From Pullulanibacillus sp. KACC 23026 (lineage in GTDB: Bacteria; Bacillota; Bacilli; Bacillales; Sporolactobacillaceae): 64,000 nucleotides of DNA. Position numbers and translations under genes: made by a program. Shown in pieces: positions 1-9,609 of this stretch. Below the pieces are notes generated by a model that was not told the origin of the DNA, made no database searches, and worked only from the letters and a program-made list of their open reading frames with translations. The DNA lies in NCBI RefSeq assembly GCF_029094525.1, contig NZ_CP119107.1, forward strand, positions 1-64,000. The letters run 5' to 3'. The stretch's first letter is position 1, and each line of letters opens with the position of its first letter.

Positions 1-134
1 GCTGTTACAACAAGTGTGGAATTATTGAGCGAGTCAGCAGATGTGGACTTTAGCCACGTTTCAAAGCTGGGTTTACTTAACTTCTTTTCAATAGATTCCA
101 GCGCTCTTGTCCAAAGTTCCTTTATATTTTCCAT
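1..134 (-). CDS. dnaA: Chromosomal replication initiator DnaA (N-terminal fragment, cut by window edge)
   Basis: Reading the minus strand from an ATG at 134 gives a protein beginning [20 protein letters not shown], followed by a [10 protein letters not shown]-type segment. This is the characteristic N-terminal domain I of DnaA, which contacts the helicase and other partners. Only about 44 residues are in the window; the AAA+ and DNA-binding domains lie to the left. A strong ribosome site (AAAGGGGGGA) precedes the start. The gene is divergent from rpmH with the origin between them, the usual arrangement in Bacillales. Identification rests on the short N-terminus plus its very diagnostic context. 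Confidence 0.9.
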   Translation of the reverse strand, partial: MENIKELWTRALESIEKKLSKPSFETWLKSTSADSLNNSTLVVT

Positions 135-900
135 TTTATCCCCCCTTTTATAGAGGAAACCTAAGACAAAAATGATCTCATAACTTATTTGTTAATCATC
201 TAACCCTATGCATTCCACTTAGAAAAAGCCCGATTATTAAATAAACCAAGTGAAGAGAAAAGTAAGGTTATTAATGAGCTATCCACAGCCAAAATTCGAC
301 AATTAATAGGAAGAGAGTCGTTAATTGACAATAAAAACAAGGTGTTGATAAAGTCATCAACAACCCTTGATTAAGTAATTCACAACTTATCCACAACTGT
401 GGAAAACAGTTAGTTGGGTATGAAGATATTCAGAGATTAAAACACAAATATCATATCAAAAAAATCGAGGCGGTGCAATGTTTCTAGCAAAGTTATCCAC
501 AATACAAATAGCCTGTGCACGAGTTTTACACACAGGTTGAGAAGTTGTGAAAAAAATGTCGATAAATGGTGAATAAGTATTTTGAGGCAAGGAATACTTA
601 TCCACATGTTAATAAGGAGCAGTTTTTAGAGGATGTTAATTTATTATATGCAGCTCGAGACATATTTAGACGTGATTGGAGAAAGATAACTAACAGATCT
701 TATTTAAAAGGAGCTATTGGAAGGGGTCCTTGACAATTCGGCGTTTTATTTTTATAATTAGTCAGACTGTGTATGCCATTGACGTCATTAGTCATTAGGT
801 CGACGGCATCTTTCAAATAAAAATAAATAGAGATTTTGATAAGTCAACGGGTTGATTGCTGGATTATTGCATGCACCAACACCGATTCTTTATAGGAGGT
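135..900. other. oriC: Replication origin region oriC (dnaA-rpmH intergenic part)
   Basis: This gene-free AT-rich stretch between divergent dnaA and rpmH carries perfect DnaA boxes TTATCCACA at 387-395, 493-501 and 598-606. Near matches are CTATCCACA at 279-287 and the complement of TTATCAACA at 343-351, with further half-matches such as TGTGGAAAA near 398. In B. subtilis the equivalent segment holds the incA/incB box clusters and works with a second cluster downstream of dnaA, which would be outside this window. The rpmH promoter occupies the right end. Function as origin is inferred from box density and synteny. Confidence 0.88.
730..758 (+). promoter_or_regulatory. Sigma-A promoter of rpmH
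   Basis: A perfect -35 TTGACA (730-735) is followed after 17 bases by a perfect -10 TATAAT (753-758). The transcript would start near 765 and include an imperfect hairpin (about 774-812, arms ATGCC/GGCAT) before the rpmH ribosome site. Confidence 0.8.
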
Positions 901-907
901 GTTCTAA

Positions 908-1042
908 ATGAAACGTACATTCCAACCAAATAACCGTAAACGCAAAAAGGTTCATGGTTTTCGTGCTCGTATGAGTACTGCTAACGGAAGAAAGGTGCTT
1001 GCGCGCCGCCGCCGTAAAGGTAGAAAAGTATTGTCAGCGTAA
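908..1042 (+). CDS. rpmH: 50S ribosomal protein L34
   Basis: The 44-residue product begins [20 protein letters not shown] and is rich in Arg and Lys, with the family's conserved RMSTANGR and [14 protein letters not shown]-like stretches. It is a small component of the large ribosomal subunit. The ATG at 908 follows a strong ribosome site (GGAGGTG). The length equals the family norm. It sits immediately beside oriC and upstream of rnpA, the near-universal bacterial order, and is driven by the strong promoter at 730-758. A terminator follows, so much of the transcription may stop before rnpA. Confidence 0.98.
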   Translation: MKRTFQPNNRKRKKVHGFRARMSTANGRKVLARRRRKGRKVLSA

Positions 1043-1073
1043 GGCCACTGTTTTATCACAGTGGTCTTTTTTC
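1043..1073 (+). terminator. Intrinsic terminator after rpmH
   Basis: The arms CCACTG / CAGTGG enclose a TTTTATCA loop and are followed by a T-run. A second hairpin with arms AAGAGGATTTT / AAAATCCTCTT and another T-run lies at about 1077-1135. Together they form a tandem stop, or a partial read-through control, between rpmH and rnpA. Confidence 0.8.
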
Positions 1074-1215
1074 CTAAAAGAGGATTTTTGAATGGAGTTT
1101 AATCTAATGACAATTGAAAATCCTCTTCTTTTTTATAAATAAGGATCATATAAATAGTTAGAATAAATTTAGGTACAGATTCTATCTTTTTACATAGATT
1201 TTTTGGAGTGACGGT

Positions 1216-1575
1216 ATGAAAACAGTTTTAAGTTTAAAGAAAAACGAGGATTTCCAAATCGTTTTTAAAAAGCACCAGTCCGTTGCAAACCGTCAATTTG
1301 TGGTCTATTACTTAAAAAAAGAGGGACAACCTTATTCAAGGGTTGGCTTATCTGTTAGCAAAAAAATTGGTAATGCGGTTACCCGAAATCGTGTTAAGCG
1401 ACATATTAGGGAGTCCATTCACCAATTTGGGAAACGTTTTATGGTGGGGTTTGATTGTGTTATTATTGCAAGGAAACCTACTGCAGACATGTCCTTTCAT
1501 GAAACATTAAATAGTTTGAGTCATGTATTGAAGTTGGCTCAAGTTTTAACAAAAGGAAAGGGAGATAGGCGTTGA
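1216..1575 (+). CDS. rnpA: Ribonuclease P protein component
   Basis: RnpA is the basic protein cofactor of the RNase P ribozyme, which removes 5' leaders from precursor tRNAs. The 119-residue sequence has the typical opening [12 protein letters not shown], a central [10 protein letters not shown] segment, and the signature [11 protein letters not shown] that contacts the RNA. Length and composition fit the family. The ATG at 1216 follows a TTGGAGTG ribosome site. The stop overlaps the TTG start of yidD by four bases, so the two are translationally coupled. Confidence 0.97.
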   Translation: MKTVLSLKKNEDFQIVFKKHQSVANRQFVVYYLKKEGQPYSRVGLSVSKKIGNAVTRNRVKRHIRESIHQFGKRFMVGFDCVIIARKPTADMSFHETLNSLSHVLKLAQVLTKGKGDRR

Positions 1576-1808
1576 AACCAGTTGCCTTAATGGTCATTCG
1601 CTTTTACCAACGAGCGATCTCGCCGTTAACACCGCCGTCTTGCCGGTTTTATCCGACGTGTTCTCAATATGGTATAGAAGCCATTGAGCGTTTTGGTTTT
1701 TTTAAGGGAACCTATTTGCTAACTAGGAGACTGTTAAAATGTCACCCCTTTCATCCTGGAGGGTTTGACCCAGTTCCAGATCATCACCAACATGCAGACC
1801 ATAATTAG
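1572..1808 (+). CDS. yidD: Membrane protein insertion efficiency factor YidD
   Basis: This small protein belongs to the YidD family, associated with the inner leaflet of the membrane and thought to help YidC-dependent insertion. It has 78 residues. Family hallmarks are an N-terminal amphipathic helix ([15 protein letters not shown]), the cysteine motif [10 protein letters not shown] and the closing [13 protein letters not shown]. The start is TTG at 1572, overlapping the end of rnpA and preceded by GGGAG. It sits between rnpA and spoIIIJ, the classical order. Confidence 0.95.
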   Translation: MKPVALMVIRFYQRAISPLTPPSCRFYPTCSQYGIEAIERFGFFKGTYLLTRRLLKCHPFHPGGFDPVPDHHQHADHN

Positions 1809-1848
1809 ATGTTTGATTGAGGTATTAGTTAAAGGAGGTTAAAAGGTT

Positions 1849-2646
1849 TTGAAGAAGAAATGGATATGGGCTTTGGTAATCATCCTTCTTATCGGGGTAT
1901 TATCAGGGTGTTCTGATTTAAAGCATCCTGTTGATGCGAATTCAACCGGTATTTGGAGCCACTATTTTGTTTACCCACTCTCTTGGTTTATCATCAAAGT
2001 TGCTGATATTTTCGGGGGGAGTTTTGGTATTTCCATTATTATTAGTACAATTATTGTACGATTAGTTCTCCTTCCATTAATGATTAAGCAAACAAAAAGT
2101 TCAAAAGCAATGCAGGATGTTCAACCTCAAATACAGAAATTAAGAGAAAAATACAGTTCAAAAGATCAGGAAACGCAAAAGAAGTTACAGCAAGAGACGA
2201 TGAAACTGTTCCAGGAGCATGGGGTTAATCCATTGGCGGGTTGTTTGCCAATGCTGATTCAAATGCCGATCCTGATTGCCTTTTATCATGCTATTTCTCG
2301 GACGGAAGTCATTAAACAACAATCCTTTTTGTGGTTTAGTTTAGGTCAACCGGATCATTATTACATTTTGCCGATTCTTGCAGCGATTACGACATTTATT
2401 CAACAAAAAATCATGGTTGGACGAGCTGGAAATGCGAATCCGCAAATGGCCATGATGACTTACATTTTCCCAGTTATGATTGCCATATTTGCCTTTAATT
2501 TTCCGGCAGCTTTAGCCCTTTATTGGGTAATCGGAAACCTCTTCATGGTTTTCCAAACATACTTTATTACGCTTCCGATGAAAAAGCCCGCCGTTGAAAC
2601 AGGGGGAGCTAAGATTGAAGGAAAAGGAAATAACCGTAAGAAGTAA
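1849..2646 (+). CDS. spoIIIJ: Membrane protein insertase YidC/OxaA, SpoIIIJ type
   Basis: The 265-residue lipoprotein is the YidC/Oxa1 insertase. A lipobox (VLSGC, lipidated Cys at residue 21) ends the signal peptide. The hydrophobic core, with five predicted membrane spans, begins near residue 40, and the conserved positively charged groove residue lies in the IIVRLVLLPL segment. A coiled stretch (QKLREKYSSKDQETQKKLQQET) follows. In B. subtilis SpoIIIJ is needed for activating sigma-G in the forespore as well as for membrane biogenesis. The start is TTG at 1849, well placed after AAAGGAGG (1831-1838). The 3' end overlaps jag. Confidence 0.96.
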   Translation: MKKKWIWALVIILLIGVLSGCSDLKHPVDANSTGIWSHYFVYPLSWFIIKVADIFGGSFGISIIISTIIVRLVLLPLMIKQTKSSKAMQDVQPQIQKLREKYSSKDQETQKKLQQETMKLFQEHGVNPLAGCLPMLIQMPILIAFYHAISRTEVIKQQSFLWFSLGQPDHYYILPILAAITTFIQQKIMVGRAGNANPQMAMMTYIFPVMIAIFAFNFPAALALYWVIGNLFMVFQTYFITLPMKKPAVETGGAKIEGKGNNRKK

Positions 2647-3241
2647 GACGGTTGAAGAAGCCATTGAAGAAGCATTAAAGTCATTGGGTTTAGCTAAAGA
2701 CCAAGCAGAAATTGAGGTATTGGAAGAGCCAAAAAAAGCTTTATTTGGTATGTTCGGCGGCAAACCAGCATCTGTAAGAGTACGCGAAAAGAAAGATCCA
2801 ATTGGCAGTACAGTTACTTATCTAAAGGCCATATTGTCTAAAATGAGTGTTCCTTCCACGGTAGAAGTTAAGAAAAAGAGTGAAAGAGAGTACACTTTTC
2901 AGCTTTCTGGTGATAAAGTCGCTTTGGCAATTGGAAAAAGAGGACAAACTCTTAATTCCTTGCAGACCCTTATTAATTTATTTGCTAATCAGCAGTCGGA
3001 AAAAATCTTTCATATCATATTGGATGCCGAAGAATATCGGTCTAGACGAGAAGTCGCCTTGCAAAATCTGGCTTATCGAATGGCAGATAAAGTCGCTAAA
3101 ACCAAGAAATCAGTTAAGCTTGAGCCGATGCCATCTTATGAACGAAAAGTGATTCACGCAGCTCTGCAAAATAATGAATTTGTAAAAACATTGTCTGTAG
3201 GTGAGGATCCGTATCGGTCAATCAAAATTGAATTAAAGTAA
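2615..3241 (+). CDS. jag: RNA-binding protein Jag/KhpB (SpoIIIJ-associated)
   Basis: Jag is an RNA-binding partner encoded with SpoIIIJ. Domains in order: Jag_N (about residues 1-50, ending in the KKALFGMFGG motif), a KH domain with IGKRGQTLNSLQTL, and a C-terminal R3H domain with RSRREVALQNLAYRMADKV. I chose the TTG at 2615, which sits eight bases after AGGGGGAG and yields MKEKEITVRSKTVEEAIEEAL, over an upstream in-frame TTG at 2594 with no ribosome site. The gene overlaps the end of spoIIIJ by about 30 bases, implying coupled translation. Confidence 0.95.
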   Translation: MKEKEITVRSKTVEEAIEEALKSLGLAKDQAEIEVLEEPKKALFGMFGGKPASVRVREKKDPIGSTVTYLKAILSKMSVPSTVEVKKKSEREYTFQLSGDKVALAIGKRGQTLNSLQTLINLFANQQSEKIFHIILDAEEYRSRREVALQNLAYRMADKVAKTKKSVKLEPMPSYERKVIHAALQNNEFVKTLSVGEDPYRSIKIELK

Positions 3242-3251
3242 TAATAGGATC

Positions 3252-3294
3252 AAAGCCTTTCCATAATGGCTACCATTATGGAAAGGCTTTTTTT
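3252..3294 (+). terminator. Intrinsic terminator after jag
   Basis: The long perfect stem AAGCCTTTCCATAATGG / CCATTATGGAAAGGCTT has a short loop and is followed by seven Ts. It closes the rnpA-yidD-spoIIIJ-jag unit. Confidence 0.92.
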
Positions 3295-3511
3295 GTACGA
3301 TCAGAAAGCAAAATTTGTGCTTAAGATCACCTTCAATTGGATAATTAGGTCTATCTATAAGAGATCCTTTTATCCAAAGGAGAATTTAAGTTCCGTGGAG
3401 AAGCTACTTGGAAGAGCTCAGGGCCATTCACTTATCCCCAAATAAGCGGTGGTCAGCTTTTTTTATTACATCTTGTTATTAACACTTTGTTAGAGGTTGA
3501 TTTGGAATGGA

Positions 3512-3624
3512 TTATCCACATGTGGAAAAACAGGTCCCTTTATCCACAGCTCGAAATGTGGTATGCTAGTGGTTCGAGATTGAATGATACCTGTGACTAA
3601 TTTTCGCGAAAAAAGTTATTCACA
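3512..3624. promoter_or_regulatory. DnaA-box cluster upstream of mnmE
   Basis: Two perfect DnaA boxes TTATCCACA (3512-3520 and 3540-3548) and a one-mismatch box TTATTCACA (3616-3624) lie within 113 bases in the jag-mnmE gap. In B. subtilis a DnaA-box cluster outside oriC is described near the same gene (thdF = mnmE). It may titrate DnaA or regulate mnmE. Apart from this cluster and the jag terminator, I see no gene in 3300-3699. Confidence 0.72.
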
Positions 3625-3699
3625 GATTTATGATAAAAGGTCTTAAAAAGCTTATATAGGTTAAGCTGATTTAATAAAAAGAGGAAGAAGGTGAAGCAG

Positions 3700-5082
3700 G
3701 TGGATTTTGAATTGGATACGATTGCTGCGATTTCAACGCCAATGGGGGAAGGAGCTATTGGAATTGTCCGATTAAGTGGGAGAGACAGCATCCAAATTGC
3801 TGACCGACTTTATAAAGGGAGGCAGCCACTTGCGACAGTTCCGACTCACACGATTCATTACGGTAAGTTGCTCGACCCGGAAAAAAAGGAAGTAATTGAA
3901 GAGGTTATGGTTTCAGTCATGAGAGGACCTAAAACATTTACACGTGAAAATGTGGTGGAAATCAATTGTCATGGAGGATTAACCTCAATTAATCGTGTAT
4001 TGGAACTTGTTTTGAATGAAGGTGCACGATTAGCCGAGCCTGGAGAATTTACAAAACGAGCCTTTCTAAATGGACGTATTGATTTGTCCCAAGCAGAGGC
4101 TGTTATGGACTTAATTAGAGCTAAAACAGATCGTGCGATGTCAGTAGCAATGAATCAAATGGAAGGGCGACTTTCTAAGCTCGTTCAAGGCTTGCGTCAA
4201 ACATTACTTGAAGTAATTGCTCATGTTGAAGTGAATATTGATTATCCTGAATATGATGCAGAGGAAATGACCCATTCCTTGTTAAATAGTCGGTTAGAGG
4301 AAGTCATGGAAAAAATTGACCTTTTGTTAGTGACCTCGAGACAAGGTAAAATCTTAAGAGAAGGCTTGTCAACCGTTATTATTGGCAGACCTAATGTAGG
4401 GAAGTCTTCCTTACTCAATAACTTAGTTCATGAAAATAAAGCCATTGTCACGGATATCCCTGGAACCACTCGAGATGTCATAGAAGAATACGTCAATGTT
4501 CGTGGTGTACCGCTGCGTTTAATTGATACAGCGGGTATTCGGGAGACGGAGGATGTTGTTGAGCGAATGGGAGTTGAACGCTCACGCAAGGTGTTAAAGG
4601 AAGCAGATCTCATTCTTCTTTTACTCAATAATAATGAAAGTCTTACTGAAGATGACCGCCTTCTCTTTGAATCTATTCAAGGGATGGATGCGATTGTCGT
4701 CGTGAATAAGATGGATTTGCCCCAAATGATTGATTTACAGGAAGTAAACGAGCTTGCATCAGGCAGACCGGTTGTAACCACTTCGATTTTACAGGAAGAA
4801 GGCATTGATGCTTTAGAAAAGGCCATTGCCCAACTCTTTTTTGATACAGGGATTGAAGGGCAGGAGGCTACTTATGTTTCTAATGCCCGGCACATTTCAC
4901 TATTGGTTCAGGCAAAGCGGGCTATTCAGGAAAGTTTACAATCAATTGAAGCAGGTATGCCAATTGATTTTGCTCAGATTGATATTCGCCGAGCTTGGGA
5001 GCTATTAGGGGAAATTATCGGAGACACGGTTTCTGATAGCTTAATTGATCAGTTATTTTCTCAATTTTGTCTTGGAAAATAG
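3700..5082 (+). CDS. mnmE: tRNA uridine-5-carboxymethylaminomethyl(34) synthesis GTPase MnmE
   Basis: MnmE, with MnmG, modifies the wobble uridine of certain tRNAs. An N-terminal tetrahydrofolate-binding domain ([22 protein letters not shown]) is followed by a helical domain and an inserted G domain with P-loop GRPNVGKSS, switch region [12 protein letters not shown] and NKMD. The C-terminus is FCLGK, the conserved CxGK motif. I prefer the GTG at 3700 (product [12 protein letters not shown]) because GGAAGAAGG lies eight bases upstream; a GTG at 3691 is possible. mnmG follows after 28 bases, as expected for partners in one complex. Confidence 0.96.
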   Translation: MDFELDTIAAISTPMGEGAIGIVRLSGRDSIQIADRLYKGRQPLATVPTHTIHYGKLLDPEKKEVIEEVMVSVMRGPKTFTRENVVEINCHGGLTSINRVLELVLNEGARLAEPGEFTKRAFLNGRIDLSQAEAVMDLIRAKTDRAMSVAMNQMEGRLSKLVQGLRQTLLEVIAHVEVNIDYPEYDAEEMTHSLLNSRLEEVMEKIDLLLVTSRQGKILREGLSTVIIGRPNVGKSSLLNNLVHENKAIVTDIPGTTRDVIEEYVNVRGVPLRLIDTAGIRETEDVVERMGVERSRKVLKEADLILLLLNNNESLTEDDRLLFESIQGMDAIVVVNKMDLPQMIDLQEVNELASGRPVVTTSILQEEGIDALEKAIAQLFFDTGIEGQEATYVSNARHISLLVQAKRAIQESLQSIEAGMPIDFAQIDIRRAWELLGEIIGDTVSDSLIDQLFSQFCLGK

Positions 5083-5110
5083 TAAAAAAATTTTAAAGGA
5101 GGTTTCATAA

Positions 5111-6997
5111 ATGGCGTATCTAGCAGGACAATATGATGTAGTTGTTGTAGGCGCAGGTCACGCTGGTGTAGAGGCAGCACTTGCCTCTGCTCGCATGGGG
5201 GCTAAAACGCTTTGTCTGACGTTAAATCTTGATGCGGTTGCTTTTATGCCTTGTAATCCATCAGTAGGTGGACCTGCCAAGGGTGTAGTGGTTCGTGAAA
5301 TCGATGCTCTCGGCGGCGAAATGGGTCGTAATATCGATAAAACGCATATTCAAATGCGTATGCTTAATACCCGAAAAGGACCAGCTGTCAGAGCGTTACG
5401 TGCTCAAGCAGATAAAGTCCTTTACCAAAGAGAAATGAAAAAAGTGATGGAACAAACGGAGAATTTAACTCTTCAACAAGGGATGGTTGAACGTCTAATT
5501 GTTGAAGATGGGGAAGTCCGAGGCGTTCTTACCAAAACGAATGCAGAGTACCGGGCTAAGGCGGTTATTCTGACTACCGGAACGTATTTAAGAGGACGCA
5601 TCATTATCGGCGAATTATCTTATGACAGCGGTCCAAATAACATGCAGCCTTCAATTCATCTCTCAGAGCATTTGCATGAATTAGGTTTTGATATTGTCAG
5701 ATTTAAAACGGGTACCCCTCCGCGTGTGAACAGTAAGACGATTGATTATAGTAAAACTGAAATTCAACCTGGAGATGAAAAGGTCAGAGCTTTTTCCTAC
5801 GAGACAACCGAATTTATTACGGATCAAATTCCTTGCTGGCTCACGTATACAAGTGAGCGAACTCATGAAATTATTAATCAAAACCTTGGCCGTTCGCCAA
5901 TGTATTCTGGGATGATCAAGGGAACAGGACCACGTTATTGTCCATCAATTGAAGATAAAATCGTCCGTTTTAATGATAAACCGCGTCATCAAATATTCCT
6001 TGAGCCTGAAGGACGGGAAACAGAAGAAGTGTATGTTCAAGGTCTTTCCACAAGCCTGCCTGAAGATGTTCAAGTGGAAATGCTTCGCACCATCCCTGGT
6101 CTGGAAAAGGCCTCGATGATGAGAGCGGGTTACGCTATCGAATATGATGCCATTAATCCGACTCAATTATGGCCATCTCTTGAGACAAAGCGAATTAAAG
6201 GGTTATTTACTGCTGGACAAATTAATGGAACTTCTGGATATGAGGAAGCAGCCGGACAAGGGATCATGGCAGGTATTAATGCAGCACGCCTTGTATTTAA
6301 CAAAGAGCCGGTCATTTTAGATCGTTCTCAAGCCTATATTGGTGTTCTCATCGATGATCTAGTGACGAAGGGGACCAATGAGCCTTATCGCTTATTAACC
6401 TCACGTGCAGAATATCGATTAATTCTCCGTCATGATAATGCAGATTTACGCTTAACAGAGATTGGTCATGAGATTGGTCTTATTCCTGATGAACGCTATC
6501 AACGCTTTTCTCAAAAGAAAGAGCAAATTAAATCAGAGATTAAACGCTTAGAGGGATTAGTTGCCAAACCGACTCCTGAACTTCAGGAAATGCTTCAACG
6601 AGTGGGGGCGCATGAGCTAAAAGAGCCTGTTTCCGTTTTAACCTTGCTCCGACGCCCCGAAATAACTTATGCAGATTTAAAGACGCTTTTCCCTTCAGAT
6701 ATCGATTTGTCAGAAGAAGTAGAAGAGCAAGTGGACATCCAGGTAAAGTATGAAGGCTATATCGAAAAACAAATGCAGCAAATTGACAAGATGCGCCGTA
6801 TGGAGAAGAAACGCCTCCCTGAAGATTTGGATTATCATAAAATTACGGGTCTCGCAACAGAGGCTAGACAAAAGCTTTCTCAAGTACGGCCATTATCAGT
6901 TGGTCAGGCTTCACGTGTTTCTGGTGTTAATCCAAGTGATATTTCTATTCTTTTGGTTTATCTAGAACAAGGCCGTTTAGCAAAGGTTGCCGAATAA
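5111..6997 (+). CDS. mnmG: tRNA uridine-5-carboxymethylaminomethyl(34) synthesis enzyme MnmG
   Basis: MnmG (GidA) is the FAD-dependent partner of MnmE. The 628-residue protein has the N-terminal Rossmann motif [14 protein letters not shown] and the signatures [11 protein letters not shown] and [18 protein letters not shown] second motif, [16 protein letters not shown], precedes the C-terminal helical MnmE-binding domain. Length is typical. The ATG at 5111 follows AAAGGAGG. Confidence 0.98.
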   Translation: MAYLAGQYDVVVVGAGHAGVEAALASARMGAKTLCLTLNLDAVAFMPCNPSVGGPAKGVVVREIDALGGEMGRNIDKTHIQMRMLNTRKGPAVRALRAQADKVLYQREMKKVMEQTENLTLQQGMVERLIVEDGEVRGVLTKTNAEYRAKAVILTTGTYLRGRIIIGELSYDSGPNNMQPSIHLSEHLHELGFDIVRFKTGTPPRVNSKTIDYSKTEIQPGDEKVRAFSYETTEFITDQIPCWLTYTSERTHEIINQNLGRSPMYSGMIKGTGPRYCPSIEDKIVRFNDKPRHQIFLEPEGRETEEVYVQGLSTSLPEDVQVEMLRTIPGLEKASMMRAGYAIEYDAINPTQLWPSLETKRIKGLFTAGQINGTSGYEEAAGQGIMAGINAARLVFNKEPVILDRSQAYIGVLIDDLVTKGTNEPYRLLTSRAEYRLILRHDNADLRLTEIGHEIGLIPDERYQRFSQKKEQIKSEIKRLEGLVAKPTPELQEMLQRVGAHELKEPVSVLTLLRRPEITYADLKTLFPSDIDLSEEVEEQVDIQVKYEGYIEKQMQQIDKMRRMEKKRLPEDLDYHKITGLATEARQKLSQVRPLSVGQASRVSGVNPSDISILLVYLEQGRLAKVAE

Positions 6998-7036
6998 ATC
7001 CGTTGAGTGAATTCGGTTTCTGGAGGTTGTCATAGA

Positions 7037-7125
7037 AGGTTAACTCCTTCATAGGCCATCCAAACTAGACACTCGTCCTGATGAACGATGTCTTATTAGG
7101 GATGGTTGAGGGAGTTGACCTTTTT
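7037..7125 (+). terminator. Branched terminator after mnmG
   Basis: Outer arms AGGTTAACTCC and GGAGTTGACCT, then inner arms CCATCC/GGATGG and AGACA/TGTCT, fold into a long hairpin ending in TTTTT. It is larger than a plain intrinsic terminator but the T-run supports that role. Confidence 0.7.
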
Positions 7126-7272
7126 AATTATTTTCTATTAGAAAGATGGGCCTTGTGATATGATGCAGATAGAGGTTTTTTTGCGGATTACGTGAAAGCT
7201 GTCTATTCGTTCACAATGGGATTTAAAAATAAGGCTCTTTTCTAAAAGATTGTTGCTATTTGATAAAAAATA

Positions 7273-7384
7273 GGCGAGACTCCTGCGGGAATAGCAAGCC
7301 AGGTGAGACCCCACAGGCGTATTTTGCCGAGGAGGCTCACGGATTGCCCGCGGAAAGCGAGCTTATTGGAGCCTAAAAAAACAA
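7273..7384. repeat. Dispersed repeat family R3, copy 1 (GCGAGACTCCTGCGGGA type)
   Basis: This GC-rich island sits in an AT-rich gap. It has the blocks GCGAGACTCCTGCGGGAATA, GTGAGACCCCACAGG, GAGGAGGCTCAC and CCGCGGAAAGCGAGC. The blocks pair with one another (CTCCTGCGGGA with CCGCGGAAAGCGAG; GTGAG with CTCAC), suggesting a folded unit. I recall similar intergenic repeats in many Bacillaceae genomes. Degenerate relatives occur at 22,390-22,517 and 61,440-61,475. Confidence 0.7.
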
Positions 7385-7531
7385 CAAAGTTTACGAAAAC
7401 AGCCAAAAATAAAAAATATCCTTACTTAAGTAAGCGCCTCAAATACTTGGGACAAGCCAAGTTATTCCTAATAAATCATTAAAGAGACTCCATACTATTA
7501 CTATTAGCAGTTCTTACATTTGGAGGTCAAC

Positions 7532-8239
7532 ATGAAATTTTTTGAAGACTTAATTGAAGAAAAGGGTTTTGTTTTAAACGAACAAGCCAGGCTGCAATTT
7601 CAAACCTATTTTAAGCTTTTAATAGAGTGGAATGATAAAATTAATTTAACGGCCATTACCGATGAACAAGGCGTTTATTTAAAACATTTTTATGATTCAC
7701 TGACGGCCAGCTTTTTTTATGATTTTAACTCCGAGCTAAGTCTTTGTGATGTTGGCGCTGGTGCTGGATTCCCTTCTATACCACTAAAAATTTTGTTTCC
7801 ACATATTCATGTTACAATTGTGGATTCTTTAAATAAAAGAATTAAGTTTTTAGAGGAGCTTACCCAAGAATTAGGTTTAACTAATATGAGTTTATACCAC
7901 GATCGAGCTGAGACTTTTGGTCAGAATAAGCGTTTTAGAGAATCATACGATGTTGTGACGGCACGCGCGGTGGCTAAATTAAATGTGTTAAGTGAATTTT
8001 GTTTACCTTTAGCTAAAGAAGATGGTGTATTTATAGCTTTAAAAGGGGCTTTAGGGGAAGAAGAAGTGAATGAATCACTTAATGCTATTTCCGTTTTAGG
8101 GGGAAAACTAGATTCAATTCATTCAATCACATTGCCTGAGGAAGAGAGTCAAAGGCAAATCATTTTAATTAACAAACAAAAGCCTACCCCTAAAAAATAT
8201 CCAAGAAAACCTGGAATGCCAATTAAGCAACCTCTCTAA
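7532..8239 (+). CDS. rsmG: 16S rRNA (guanine527-N7)-methyltransferase RsmG
   Basis: RsmG (GidB) methylates G527 of 16S rRNA with S-adenosylmethionine. The 235-residue sequence shows the family stretch [19 protein letters not shown], the SAM-binding motif [28 protein letters not shown] and the ARAVAKL loop. I place the start at the ATG at 7532 after TTGGAGGT, not at the upstream TTG. It lies between mnmG and noc, as in B. subtilis, and a parS site directly follows the stop codon. Confidence 0.96.
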   Translation: MKFFEDLIEEKGFVLNEQARLQFQTYFKLLIEWNDKINLTAITDEQGVYLKHFYDSLTASFFYDFNSELSLCDVGAGAGFPSIPLKILFPHIHVTIVDSLNKRIKFLEELTQELGLTNMSLYHDRAETFGQNKRFRESYDVVTARAVAKLNVLSEFCLPLAKEDGVFIALKGALGEEEVNESLNAISVLGGKLDSIHSITLPEEESQRQIILINKQKPTPKKYPRKPGMPIKQPL

Positions 8240-8255
8240 TGTTTCACGTGGAACA
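8240..8255. promoter_or_regulatory. parS: parS centromere site (rsmG-noc gap)
   Basis: TGTTTCACGTGGAACA matches the 16-bp ParB/Spo0J target, whose B. subtilis consensus is TGTTYCACGTGAAACA, with at most one departure from symmetry. It overlaps the end of the rsmG stop region and lies about 7.6 kb from oriC, where functional parS sites cluster. The noc-encoding operon next to it derives from a ParB duplication. Confidence 0.9.
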
Positions 8256-8421
8256 TTTTTATAAATACTCTTCTTGGAAATAAAGAGAGTTATAAAAGCG
8301 ACTTATTGAAGTTAATTGTCGGATGCGCCTGTTTTAAAAACAAACGTGGAGATAATAGCAGGATTTTAAAGAGTAGTGTCGAATTATTAGTTTAGGAGAC
8401 GATAGGGGTGGTGATCAACAA

Positions 8422-9276
8422 ATGAAGCATCCTTTTTCCAAAATATTTGGCCAAAGTGATAAAGAAGAATTACGAGAAGAAGTTCAACAGGACCTTATAG
8501 AAGAAATCTTGGTTTCAGATATTGTTCCAAACCGTTTTCAACCGAGAACGGTGTTTAATGATGAAAAAATAGAAGAATTAGCCCGAACGATTCATTTGCA
8601 TGGCATTATTCAGCCAATTGTTGTTCGACTTGTTGAAGATAATAAATATGAAATCATTGCGGGTGAGAGGCGTTATCGCGCTGTTTCTTTACTTGGTTGG
8701 GAAAAGGTACCTGCTATTATAAAATTTTATGATGATTCTCAAACTGCAGCGGTTGCGCTTATTGAAAATCTCCAAAGAGAAGAATTAACAGCTATCGAAG
8801 AAGCAATGGCTTTTCAAAAATTGATAGATATACATGGTTTAACACAAGAGAGCTTAGCCCAGCGCTTAGGAAAAGGGCAGTCCACTATTGCTAATAAGTT
8901 ACGTTTGTTAAAGTTGCCATTATCCGTCCAAAATGCTTTAATAGAGCGTCAGATTACTGAACGCCATGCGCGTGCTCTTATTGGACTTAAGGATATGCCT
9001 GAAAAACAAGAAGCCTTGCTTCAAGAAATTATAACGAAGCAGCTCAATGTTAAACAAACGGAACAACGCGTCCAGGCAATTAAAGAAAAAACTGAAGCGA
9101 AGCCAACAGCTCGCAGGCGATTGTCTCTAAGCAGGGATGTTCGTATTGCGGTCAATACAATTCGTCAATCATTAGGCATGGTAAGCGATACAGGGTTAGA
9201 GATTGATTCAAATGAGGAAGATTTAGGGGATTACTATCAATTCACCATTAAAATACCTAAAAACAAACCGCAATAA
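8422..9276 (+). CDS. noc: Nucleoid occlusion protein Noc
   Basis: Noc is a ParB-fold protein that binds chromosomal sites and the membrane to block division over the nucleoid. The 284-residue product begins [10 protein letters not shown], matching the short amphipathic membrane-targeting helix of Noc rather than ParB. It then has the CTP-binding/ParB motifs ([38 protein letters not shown]) and a helix-turn-helix ([27 protein letters not shown]). Gene order rsmG-noc-soj-spo0J supports noc. I did not see a canonical Noc-binding palindrome (ATTTCCCGGGAAAT) in this window. Confidence 0.95.
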   Translation: MKHPFSKIFGQSDKEELREEVQQDLIEEILVSDIVPNRFQPRTVFNDEKIEELARTIHLHGIIQPIVVRLVEDNKYEIIAGERRYRAVSLLGWEKVPAIIKFYDDSQTAAVALIENLQREELTAIEEAMAFQKLIDIHGLTQESLAQRLGKGQSTIANKLRLLKLPLSVQNALIERQITERHARALIGLKDMPEKQEALLQEIITKQLNVKQTEQRVQAIKEKTEAKPTARRRLSLSRDVRIAVNTIRQSLGMVSDTGLEIDSNEEDLGDYYQFTIKIPKNKPQ

Positions 9277-9300
9277 TCTATCTATTAATCTATCTCGATC

Positions 9301-9327
9301 AAAGACCACTATTGGTGGTCTTTTTTG
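9301..9327 (+). terminator. Intrinsic terminator after noc
   Basis: The arms AAAGACCAC / GTGGTCTTT enclose a TATTG loop, and a T-run follows. Confidence 0.88.
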
Positions 9328-9390
9328 TACGTTAAGACAGTATAAAAATTTAGCAAGGCAGAAAAAAATAAGAACTAAGTATAAGTACAA

Positions 9391-9485
9391 CTAAGGCGTC
9401 CTTAAGGGCAACCTCTGTTTGTGACCCATAAAATGTAAGAAGGTCACATGAGGTGTCTTAGGAAAAGCTAAGTTTTCCTAAGACG
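9391..9485. repeat. Dispersed repeat family R2, copy 1
   Basis: The block order GGCGtcctt, AACCTCTGTTTGTGACCC, GGTCACATGAGG and GTCTTAGGAAAA/TTTTCCTAAGAC is shared with 34,331-34,420 and 41,912-42,017. The internal arms GTGACC/GGTCAC and the perfect GTCTTAGGAAAA hairpin suggest a two-hairpin element. It fills most of the noc-soj gap, which holds no gene. Confidence 0.6.
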
Positions 9486-9609
9486 TTAAGAAAGTATTAA
9501 TTCTATCAGTCTAAAAAATAGTTTAAAATTTTTTTGTGAAATAAACCAAGGTTTCATGATAGAATAAGATTATCTGATTTTTGAGCAAGTGTTGAGAGTA
9601 GGTGTAGGA

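Noticed and set aside
1849-1920. spoIIIJ lipobox as a sign of a separate lipoprotein gene
   Set aside because: Lipidated N-termini are normal in Bacillus YidC homologs.
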